Source of the DNA: Psococerastis gibbosa
Taxonomy: Eukaryota > Arthropoda > Insecta > Psocodea > Psocidae
Length of the DNA: 64,000 bases
Assembly (NCBI GenBank): GCA_963971405.1
Contig: OZ020488.1
Location: 4,774,001-4,838,000 of the forward strand
Direction: 5' to 3'
Shown here: positions 54,900 through 64,000 of the stretch, one piece after another
Position numbering within the stretch: position 1 is the stretch's first letter
Layout: each line of letters starts with the position of its first letter
Position numbers and translations under genes: made by a program
Notes under the pieces: model-generated
The model's input: only the letters and a program-made list of their open reading frames with translations
The model's database searches: none
What the model was told of the DNA's origin: nothing

Positions 54900-56969
54900 T
54901 ATTTTGATTTCACTAGTTATTTAATTAATTATGCATGGAATTATTTATTATTCCATTATACAATGCGTTTTGACTGAACCTCATTTTTAAATATTGTCCA
55001 GGTACGCTATTATTGGTAAAAATAATAATAATGGTTTCATCAAAGACTACAACCTGGAAGACTGGACTCAGTGATCGACCGCTGCTCGCAGCCGACGTTG
55101 GCGATCATTATAAAGTTTCATATTAATATTTCATACTACAGAAGGCTTACTACGTACGTAGGTCGGTACATACATTACAAAAATAATTTTAAAGATTATT
55201 TTCCAGTTCTTGGCCAGACCTACTGTAGGCACTGGCAATCAATCAATCAATCTTTGTCCATGACCCACCAAGGTGGGATGGACGGCGTCCTTTAGTAGAG
55301 ATACTACCCGACCACGATCACGTGTTGTTAGTAGGATATTATATAGGTCTAACGTCTATAATATGATGGTTTGAAATTATTAAGGAACACCCTGACTTTT
55401 AGTTACAGATATCAGCCACAAATAAAAGTAGAATAGACGTATCGCCAGTTAGAAGTTAAGGCTCCCTAACGACTGCATTAGGATTGAATAACCTTTGCTG
55501 ACCAATAAATGACAAATAAAAGTAAAATGTAATGTCATAATTTTATTTCACACAGACAAGTTTCTTATTAGAAGGAACAGCCAACGAATTTACAATTAAA
55601 ATTGGTCTAGCAATATTTAACCAGTAGACAAACGTACAGGTACAAGGTTTCTTGAAAGGGGCTAAAATGTCATCCAATAATAAGCCAGTCTAACGGGCCA
55701 GATGCAACACAACATAATATCTAGGCAAATACCTACCACGGCGGATACATAAAACATGGAGGAGACATCGCCTGTTCGGATTGGGGCCAGTTTTGTAGAC
55801 ACAAGTCGGCCATTTTGAATGCTACGCGCTATGGGATTTCTAGTTTTTCCCTCAGGTTGTACCATATTTTAACAAAATTAACGGTGTTGGTTTAATGTTA
55901 AATCATTAACTAAATAATTAAATGTCCACCTATGGTCCAATTTGCGATAATAAAGAACTTTAATTTAAAAATGTATGGACAAATAGACAATGGAGAATAT
56001 ACCTAGGCCTAGGTACATACAATATGACTACACTCGGCTGTACAGTGCACATGCCTTCGTATAGCTTGTTCCCTCCGTGTTTTATATACTTCCTCCAAGG
56101 CAAATACCTATATTATATCAATGGTGTAACCGTAGTCCTAGTTATGCGTAAATAGTGGTTTATAGTCCTAATTCCGCTAGGTTCAATCAGTAAATAGAAC
56201 AAAAAACATTATTTATTGATGTAGCCATCGAAATTGCAATAGATATTTCTAGGCCTAATAATAGATTAGTGTAGTTTTGTTCAGCTGCAAAACATAAATA
56301 TGGTCGATCTAAATGACCTATTCAAATTAACATCATTGGTTACACCATCGACTATTAAAATAAAATATAAAGTAATTGATTAAAAAAAAGAGATTGTAGG
56401 AATCACTTGTTAAAAATAATAGGCTATGAACCTTCTTCGGTCAGGTGCACAAAAATGCCATACTAGTCTGGGAATGACACTATAAGCCATAAGGTATACA
56501 TTGGCGCATAAGATAAACGTTCTAATAATATATGTATATAGGAATACTTCGGACGCAGTGTTACTTCTTTATTGAAGGGCTTTTTAAATTCACGCCAGCA
56601 ACCTTTGGTGTAAAAAAACAGCGCCACTATCTTGCTTTTCGGGAGACAGCTTAGTGCTGTGATTGTCCGCTAGGTGTCTCCAGTCTCGTTTGTCTTCGGG
56701 TAACACATGTTTCATTTCTATCGTGTGTTATTAAGTATTTCTCACATTTAAGTACCTACCTATGTATCAATCTCTTTCAGTGGCACACGCCTTGGGTCAG
56801 TTTTTGAAAATTTGCCACAAAATGCTATCTAACTGATAATGAGCTTTATGTAATACATTTTGGCCCTCTTACTACAGAGATGTTTATTTTAAACCAGTGA
56901 TTCCTTCTATAGGTTACACGATTGAAATGCATAATAAATTCAATGATTGCAAAATTATAAAATAAACAT
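54900..56969. other. No gene recognised; scattered repeat ends
   Basis: A solo MITE end 'actacccgaccacgatcacg' lies near 55303, and a SINE 3' piece lies at 56157-56218 ('tatagtcctaattccgctag'). Otherwise AT-rich without splice-flanked frames. Confidence 0.4.
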
Positions 56970-57188
56970 TATAACCCGACCACAATACGAAGACACTTGG
57001 CGAGGCTTATTATCTTAGTGCAGAAAAGGCATATTCGCCATATTCAAGATAAGAATACTTTCATAAATAGTATAATTCCATACTTAATGGCAGCAACTTA
57101 CAGTTTGAAAGATAATAAGGTGTTATTACATGATGCAATACAAAAATATGGCTCGATCAAGTGTCTTCGTATTGTGGTCGAATAGTAC
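56970..57188. mobile_element. MITE, CCCGACCACAATACGAAG arms (diverged family copy)
   Basis: Ends 'acccgaccacaatacgaaga' and 'tcttcgtattgtggtcgaat' are inverted, ~20 bp each. The centre (62-codon ORF) differs from the 35848 copy. It is probably a longer relative sharing only the termini. Confidence 0.65.
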
Positions 57189-58554
57189 ATGCTAATATAA
57201 GATTTTAACATACAGTGGGTACCACACTGTAGGTGAACGTAGGTTATTGATTTATTGATATTTATAAATGAAAGTAGTCTTCTATTATGGTACCAATTTA
57301 AAAAAATAAAATAAATAGAGCACCTCTTTTAACAGGCTAGTTGCCTCGTACAATCTCCAGAATTACGTTTCCATCACAGACACATTGGCATCTAATGCTA
57401 TCACATATTTAATTTCAATTGTTAGGTACTTTCATTTGCGACATTTCACGTAAAAGGAACTTGTGTATTGTGACGTTTAATTAAAATTAACAACAATTTT
57501 GTGACACGTATAAGGAATTTTACATAAATGCGGTAGTTTTTATGAATAAAAATATGATGAGTAGTTATTTGATCGTTGATTCTATAAAGAGCCAGTCTCA
57601 ATGGCTTACAGTAATTTTATAATACAAATAATATGCAAGTTGAGTTATAGAAAAATATTTTTTTTTCTAACGGTAAGGCTGAGCAAACAAAAAAATACCT
57701 CCGAAACCATATCAAACGGGCCTACTCAGCATTTACAATAAAACACGTTAAAAAAAATATATAACCAAGCGCCCAAAGGAAGACAATTTCTCCGAGATAG
57801 TGATAGCGAAGAATCCGGGCTGAGCTACCAGGATACAATCTTAGATATCTACTTAGTACTACCGAAAATGTCTGCCACAGATGTTGACGAAACGTTTGCA
57901 AGTAGGCCTACTCATTCAGATCGACCACAGCCCACAGCCCGGTTTCTAATATATCATCATATATGACTCTGAACGCCTTGAGCGTATTTATAGTTATATT
58001 ATCTGAGAAACAAATAAAGTAACGAATTAAGTATAAATAATGAATACTGTGCTGATACAAGATAATTAACTATACGGTAATAATTTAAAAAAATATTTTG
58101 TATTAAGTCTAAAACTTCTTCTGTTGGTAAGAATTAACATTAAGTGCAGCTATGGAGCCAGCCGGAGGAGTAAAGTAGGAGTTTGCTATGCTTCGAGCGG
58201 CAGTCACCCTAAACGTCCCTAAACTCTCGTTTAAAATGTGGTTTCCTGGCCAACTATGCTGGGGATTTAATCCAAAAATATTGCAAAATTTTGAATACCG
58301 CTAATATAGGAAATTTAAACCTACGATACAGTTTGATAGGGCCTATATCAACTTGCGTTGTATTTATTTTGTATTTTCATTTGTTACATGTTTCATTGTC
58401 ATATTTTGACGATGAGTTAAAAAAAATAGTTAAAATGTATATAAAAAAAATAATAATTGATACGGCTATTCTTAGCTCACAAAACATTTTTAAATCTCGG
58501 CGGTCATATTCGTTAGCTTAGTTATTAAGAGCGGACTCTAATTTGCTTCCTTAA
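57189..58554. other. No gene recognised; repeat copy at 57860-57985
   Basis: The block 'cacagatgttgacgaaacgt' with 'cagatcgaccacagcccaca' is a fourth copy of the fold-back family at 7105. No other feature. Confidence 0.4.
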
Positions 58555-58981
58555 GGCGGGTATTCCACATACGTGCATCGTCAATGAAAATTATGAAATT
58601 GAAGGACATTTCAATTTTACTCTATGCCATTGTTAAAATTGATCAATGATCAATTGATCGTAGAGTAAAATCACAAACAATCTAAAATTAAAAAATGGCG
58701 TCATGGGATATGACATGTACAACTATTTTAATTGATTTCTCTAAAAAGAAAGCATTTCTGTATAAAAATTATAATGAGGTTTAAATCATAAGGCGACGAA
58801 GAAAACAAATACAATTTCAAGAAACAAATGCAAACAAATTTCAAAAATTTGGCGCATACGCTTCAATTGAAAATTGTCAATTTTTGAAAAAACATATGGA
58901 ATGGCTGCCATCAATGAGAAATTGAAATGTCCTTCAATTTCATAATTTTCATTGACGTTGTACGTATATGGAATACCCGCC
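58555..58981. mobile_element. Palindromic MITE, GGCGGGTATTCCAC ends (family copy 7)
   Basis: Ends GGCGGGTATTCCACATACGT / ATATGGAATACCCGCC, arms including 'attatgaaattgaaggacat' and its inverse near 58920, and an interior with 'gttaaaattgatcaatgatc'. The interior words 'tagagtaaaatcacaaacaa' and 'aaaatggcgtcatgggatat' are shared with the inner part of 23372-23771. The 96-codon minus ORF crossing the right end is a by-product. Confidence 0.8.
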
Positions 58982-61304
58982 TTATTGTTATTGTTCACTG
59001 TATGTACACACTCGCCGATATTTTCACTATAACGAATATCCAAACCGAAAAACTGCTCTATCAACCCACAGGTCACAACTTATATCGAGGTTAAACCGTG
59101 TTAGATGATGAGCCAGTTTTATTTAATTTTTCACTATTTTTACCAATACTGTTTGTGCCTTTTTCTTCCTTAAAACTATTAATTTTTAATTTTTGACGAT
59201 ATTAAGTGAGTTTTCGGCACATTATTTTTCAATTTTTGAATACATACACAGGCTGTGTTCAAGGTTATATTAATAGTTATAGGGAAGTTGATTCAGGCCG
59301 ATTCGACAATTTACAGTGAACTTTGTTGGGGAATTAAGTGAACATATGGGGAAATGTATGGAGTTCTTTATCAGTCGTATGATACTGTTGAATCCACAGC
59401 GTCAATAAAGTTACAACATTTTCAATAATATTCATCTCAGCTTTTGAACCTAATACCATTGTGTTGCCATTATTCCCTTAAAGGGTAGAACCTCAATGCT
59501 GTTCCATAGCTGTCAACATAATATAAGTAAGACTATCTAAAATCCACAACAAGGAACTTTCCCATAGAAATCCAAAATTGCTGTCCTCAAAACAATGCGG
59601 CAAAATTGGCGGGCGCGTACCTACATTTAACCTATGGTAATGAGCAATTACGTCTCACCAACAGAAGGTTGAAGCTTATACGAATGTAATGCAATGATCT
59701 CTCTCTCTATAAGATAAGTATGGGGATGCACCCCGCCAATCAAGGCTGAGGCCCAACATTTGGATTTTCTCATAGGAAAGTCATGATTTTTTTATTTTTT
59801 TTTAAATAGATAAATAAATTAGTATTTTAAGACGCTCAAACCGTACACATTTAACCAATTTCTCGATTGTGATTGGTGATTGGGTAGATTTAGAGCCTAC
59901 TCACTTATTACGCCAGTATTTTCCCACAATATATCAAACCTCACCACCCAGTCCCGACAACAATACAGTCTAACCGTGAGGCGTGATCGGCCACATAACA
60001 CTGCTGGCAAACCCAACTAGTACGTCCTGACAATGACGTCATAACCAGTTCGGCTTTTGAGATGAAAGAGCATGGAAAAGAATTTTTTACGAAAAAGAGA
60101 AAAGTATCTGAAAGAGCCTCAAGGTCACATTGAAAGATGATTAATAGGTGCGCGATGTTTGTATGCGTTGCTAATGTAACAAACTCGTAAATACGGTAAG
60201 AAGACAGGGTCATTCTGTTTTAATAGCAGCAATATCGTATTTAATTTAGAAAGGGCTTATGTGTTTTCATCTGATGTCACTATTAAGGCTACATTAGAAC
60301 TAGCGACGTGATTTATTTCGGGACCCGTAAGAATATTTCTCAAGATTCACGCAAAGCCAGTAACAATAAAAAAAGCCAAATCCAAATCTGCCAACTGGAC
60401 TATTCCGAGCCATATTCTCTTAATGAGGCCCCATAAGAAATAAATCGAGTGGCACTGGGTCACGCTACCCTTGAGCTACGGGTTTTCTTATGGACCCAGA
60501 GACAAATTACGTCCCTATCACACTAAGAAATATCAGCTATAGTTAGCTGAGTGAAGAACTGTCAAGAAAATTTGGCCAATACAGTAAGCGCTGTTCTTTG
60601 TAGTGTTCTCAGCTTACTTAAGACACAATCGGAGGGGGAAATACCTTAGAAGTGTAAAAATCAAATATCTCATGAAATATCCATCGTAGAAAGTCAAAAA
60701 TATCCGGAAGAAGAAATTTTTCTGAGCATTTTGATACATGATGTGTACCTCTTTCTGACACATGTTGAGAACAATTTTTGAATTGATTTGTATAAAAATT
60801 AATGTTGTAGTCCCGAGGAAGGAACTGTGGCCAATTGGTGTAACTGAAGTCCGCATGTCATGCATCGACATGTAGAGAACCATTTCTGCTAATTTAACGG
60901 CTCTACGAACGAACGATATAGGACACAGTTCTTGAACTCCTTCCACGGGTCTACCACAACAATCGTTTCTTGCACAAATCAAATTCAATATTGTGGCCTA
61001 TCTATGTTAGAAACAGGTACAAATCATGTATCAAAATGCCCAGAAAAGTGTCTTCTGTGTTTCCTGATAATTTCGACAGTTCTACGATTGGTATTTAATG
61101 TGATATTTGTTGTTTAAACTACACCATCCGATTGTTTCTTATATAACGTGTGAATACCACAGAAGAGCTACGTCTACTGCACCTATTTCACGGTTAGCCT
61201 ACACAGCTACATTAATTATCTAAAACTACATTAACTAGAACACTGCACTGCAGAGTGCAATCTACTAAAAAATCTAAGTATTCCACATTAATACTGAACA
61301 ATTA
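58982..61304. other. No gene recognised; dispersed repeat pieces
   Basis: About 59260-59400 is an inverted relative of 21380-21475. The minus frame at 60614-60988 has some balanced composition and Cys residues but no domain; its words near 60860-60905 resemble 6735-6765, so it is probably a repeat. The 90-codon minus frame near 59941 also has no domain. Confidence 0.4.
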
Positions 61305-61388
61305 TTAGCCAGGGAGAGGAGCCTCCGTGTAGAAATCGGGCTCGTCCTCGGGACTGTCCGGATCTGGGTCCACTTCGTCACTATCCAG
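61305..61388 (-). CDS. SLC4/AE-type anion exchanger, last coding exon
   Basis: The minus-strand acceptor 'ttatgttacag' is followed by 27 codons and TAA. The peptide starts LDSDEVDPD, is strongly acidic and ends EAPLPG. It corresponds to the cytoplasmic C-terminus of AE-type bicarbonate/chloride exchangers, which starts Leu-Asp and is acidic. Phase 0 matches the donor of the exon at 62405. The stop is followed by a second TAA. Confidence 0.8.
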   Translation of the reverse strand: MDSDEVDPDPDSPEDEPDFYTEAPLPG

Positions 61389-61699
61389 CTGTAACATAAA
61401 TAATAAAATAAATATATTGACCATACTTGTCTTCAAAGTAGCTGAGCTTCTGTGTAATGCCTTATGGACTAAGCGGCGAAGACGCGAAAATCCTTAATCT
61501 ATACCTCCTCATATGGTGAAGATGGAAGCGCGTAATGGCGACTGAACGAATAGGGCACCAAGTTTGAGCCGGGATAAGCCATAAACACAGTCTTATAAGA
61601 TCCTCGTCCTTCAACATTGTTAATTTTTTGTATTTCATTTCTCATTTTTTAAAATGTTTGGTTTGCTCTCATAAACAAATATGGCACTGATATCGACTG

Positions 61700-62210
61700 T
61701 AGAAGTTCATTGGAACAGTTTGGCACTATTGTCAGAGGAGACGAAGGGATAGGATTAGACAAGAGGTGATGAGAAGAGAGTTCGGGGTGGAAGAGCCATT
61801 GGTTGACACTTGGGAGAATAGCGAGAAAAAGACGGCAATGGCTCGAACGCGAAAAGCGAATGGATAACAGCAGGTGCACGAGGAAATGGCTGCAGGAAGA
61901 AAGAGTGAACACGAAGAAAAAGGAAGACTAAGGCGGGGTTTCCATTGACGTCGCATTGCAGAATGTCCATGACGTCGACAAGTGATTAAAGACTTATTAA
62001 TGATGTCTGCTACCACGTCAACGTATGTGCATTCTGCAATGCGAGGTCAATGGAAACCCCGCCCAAGGAAGGGTATTGATGCCAGATTGAGGACGATCTC
62101 AGAAGAGTGGAACTGGTACCGGAGGAAGTGCTGAATAATCAGAAGTGGAAAGACAGGAGGAAGTGGAGGAGGCTAATTATTGATGATGCTGATTGACTGT
62201 GAAGGGGAAA
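61700..62210 (+). pseudogene. Possible LINE tail remnant, split by a MITE
   Basis: Basic + frames (RRRDRIRQEVMRREFG before the MITE, and VPEEVLNNQKWKDRRKW after it) read like the basic C-terminal tail of a non-LTR retrotransposon ORF2. Stops and shifts abound. The identification rests on composition and motif texture only. Confidence 0.35.
61932..62063. mobile_element. Palindromic MITE, GGCGGGGTTTCCATTGACG ends (family copy 8)
   Basis: A 132-bp palindrome with arms 'gtcgcattgcagaatg' and the inverse 'cattctgcaatgcgag', and a centre with 'gtctgctaccacgtca'. The left flank is TAA and the right CAA. It shares the 'cgcattgcagaatgcaaatg'-type arm with the compound copies at 23372 and 44470. Confidence 0.85.
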
Positions 62211-62404
62211 CACTCTCGCCAAAAAATAAAATTTAAAAACTTAACCTGCTATTATAAAAGGTGAATTGAACACTAGGGAGCCGGCAAATCGACCCCTCTT
62301 CCACCGGGTCCTTCATTTGAAGTCTCACTTCCCTTGTATGGCCAGATGCACACAGCCTTTTTTTCTCTTGCTTAACAAAATAGGCATTTAAATAAAATAC
62401 TTAC

Positions 62405-62575
62405 GGCGCGTAGCTCAGCTGGAGTGAAAAAACAACGGAGCTGCGCTCGAAGGGGCACCATCAAGATCAGGAAAAATGGGAAGGCTAGTGAGATAGCGGT
62501 CGACTTTACTACCCAAAGTACGACCAGGCACGAGAGTTGAATTGTTGTGAATAGATGCATCTTCAAGGTTTGCAC
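62405..62575 (-). CDS. SLC4/AE-type anion exchanger, penultimate exon (last membrane segments)
   Basis: The minus-strand acceptor 'tttgtgttttag' opens 57 codons in phase 0 and closes at donor GCC|GTAAGT. The peptide reads [20 protein letters not shown], then [19 protein letters not shown], then FFTPAELRA. This is the conserved end of the membrane domain of AE-type SLC4 exchangers, which swap chloride and bicarbonate across the plasma membrane. It holds two hydrophobic segments separated by a short polar turn, with the FT-X2-E cytoplasmic start. An overlapping frame reading [10 protein letters not shown] ends in a stop before the donor and is rejected. Upstream exons lie beyond 64000. Confidence 0.9.
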
Positions 62576-62888
62576 CTAAAACACAAATCGCAAGCATTAA
62601 AATCAAAATGATTACACACTATTATAAAACTACACTAAGCCACATGCCACAGCAGAAGAATCATGGCCAGCTGACAGAGGCACAAGAGGCACACTGTGCA
62701 AGTGTTATGGGGACAACGTTCATCTTACAAATGATAAATGCGATTGAGCTTTCGTATGTATAACAAGTCGGCAGAGAAGTGGACTATGAAATGGAAGGTC
62801 AATGTTCGAGACTCAACAGAAAAGGCAAAATATTCCATGGCCTGGGTCGAGCCAACCCATTTGGGTTATCGTGCCACTGTTTTCGCTC
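62576..62888. other. Intron of the SLC4/AE-type gene, no feature recognised
   Basis: The words around 62630-62735 ('ctacactaagccac', 'gtgcaagtgttatgggga') have relatives at 9001-9190. No upstream exon was found here. Confidence 0.4.
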
Positions 62889-63730
62889 CCCAATTTATAC
62901 GTAGTATAAGGAAAGCTTTGTGACGGTCGAAATTTTCGATTCCGAGATTTCAACGGCTTTACACGTTTTAAGGTCCCAGGAACCCAAAAAAGTGGTTTTT
63001 ACGAAATGTCTGTCTGTCTGTTCGTCGATTTCCAGGCAAACTACTCGGTCAATTTTGATGAAATTCGGCATGTAGGTTCACAAAAATCATACCTCGGGAC
63101 CATTTTTTTTTATTTTGGGCTATCTCAATTTGGGGGGTTTTTATTTTCAAAAAACTTCAAAAAAACGTCTAAAAAAATTATTTCCCAAAAACGGCTCCAA
63201 CGATTTCTATTAAATTCACATATGATGTAAGTTGTTGTTAATGTTGATAAAATGCGGGGGGTCGCTTGCCCCTTGATAGTTTGCTTCTGGGGGTAAAAAA
63301 ATAAAAATGACTAAATTTTAATGAAAAATGACTAAAAAATAATTTTTCTACCACACCTTTCTATCGATGATTTCTACCTTCAGGTATGTTTTAGGTGTTA
63401 AATTGAGTAACGAAACCGGACAGGTTGCTTTCCCAAAAAAGTATTTGGTTTTGTACAAAAAAATGTTTTTTTGAAAAATTGATAGAAAATTCACGCTCAA
63501 ATGCATTGCGTGCCTTGCCAGTATTGCTGTGTGGTAATGTGTTGGTCTGATCTATCTAGAATTTACCTCACCACCAGTGACGAGTGGCGTCAGGTGGACA
63601 GCCCCCCCCCCCCCAGATATCGGAAATTTTACCATAGGAAAATTATTTACCAAGAAATTACTCATTTTCTCTATCTACTAATTTTGATAAATTGGAAAGC
63701 ATGTTCGAGTAAACTCGAACCGGTTCTTTT
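62889..63730 (+). repeat. ~850-bp dispersed repeat (copy 4, full length)
   Basis: Opposite in orientation to 9711 and 21600, and close to the copy at 21600: the same 74-codon frame with Asp-Phe-Asp-Glu-like text, a C run of about 12 near 63602, and the end 'gtttactcgaaccggttctt'. Confidence 0.85.
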
Positions 63731-64000
63731 ACGTAGTGTACTAGCCGGCCGCCTTACCAAGTTGAATCCAGCGGACCAGAGCAGGTTCAATGATGCAGAC
63801 AACTTGGTAGTGTGCACAGTGCCGGTAGGGAAACATGGTAGGACTTGTCCTGGTCACCTCCGAACTAATCGTGTGACTTCACTGTGTTTCCCAAGTGGTT
63901 CGGAATCCACTATAATCAGGAGGTCCCCTGTCCTATGGGCCTACACCGTGGCCTGGGACTGTGTCCAACCATACTACCACTACTACTACTACCTAGTGTA
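63731..64000. repeat. Unclassified repeat ending in (CTA)n
   Basis: Ends in a run of CTA triplets ('ctaccactactactactacc'), the kind of simple tail seen on SINE/LINE 3' ends. The body ('tggttcggaatccacta', 'ggcctacaccgtggcctg') was not matched elsewhere in the window and may continue past the edge. Confidence 0.4.

Larger units (their letters stand above)
61389..62404 (-). other. Intron of the SLC4/AE-type gene, with nested elements
   Basis: Intron of 1016 bases from donor GCC|GTAAGT to 'gttacag'. It contains a MITE (61932-62063) inside a + strand LINE-like remnant (about 61700-62210) and a 49-codon minus-strand ORF (61499-61645) of unknown meaning. Confidence 0.7.

Noticed and set aside
62401-62420. 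tRNA-like start 'ggcgcgtagctcagctgg' on +
   Set aside because: It is antisense to the end of the AE-type exon; no T arm or acceptor partner follows.
62415-62606. 63-codon minus frame reading [10 protein letters not shown]
   Set aside because: It ends in a stop before the donor, while the adjacent frame matches the conserved SLC4 membrane segment and joins the next exon in phase.

Overview
This window is nuclear DNA of an insect. It is AT-rich, genes occupy only a few per cent of it, introns carry splice sites, and dispersed repeats are dense (LINE and SINE fragments, many palindromic MITEs). The order cannot be fixed from the sequence alone. Two conserved housekeeping genes are split by ordinary GT-AG introns. 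No bacterial gene or operon was found.

Left part (1-10.8 kb): no gene recognised. It is a mosaic of repeats: a fold-back element at the left edge, a large inverted duplication with a hAT-like MITE nested in one arm, G-tract MITEs, a short-period tandem array, RTE-type LINE tails and a long dispersed repeat.

Middle part (10.8-43.6 kb, + strand): an array of alternative 3' coding exons of a BTB transcription-factor locus, most like lola (longitudinals lacking). Eight exons encode a lola-type C2HC finger, seven of them followed by a C2H2 finger; a ninth is a shortened single-finger exon. Two further exons encode FLYWCH-type domains (the class known from mod(mdg4)) and one encodes a BED-type finger. 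Every exon follows a splice acceptor in the same phase (AG, then two bases completing a codon) and ends in its own stop. They could therefore all be joined to one shared upstream exon, which is not in the window. One more exon looks decayed. Behind three exons lie tandem, degenerating copies of the exon's own 3' half, which suggests how such an array grows and dies. The exons are separated by introns full of SINEs, LINE pieces, a 1.4-kb palindrome and MITEs.

Right part (43.6-64 kb): a palindromic MITE family with TTA/TAA flanks; a gag-like ORF followed at once by a long ORF resembling an RNA-virus nucleoprotein, in a rearranged cassette with a 28-bp inverted repeat (47.3-49.0 kb, - strand); a LINE reverse-transcriptase fragment; a complete three-exon LSm5 gene (53.2-54.8 kb, - strand); and the last two coding exons of an SLC4/AE-type anion exchanger (61.3-62.6 kb, - strand), whose upstream exons lie beyond the right edge.
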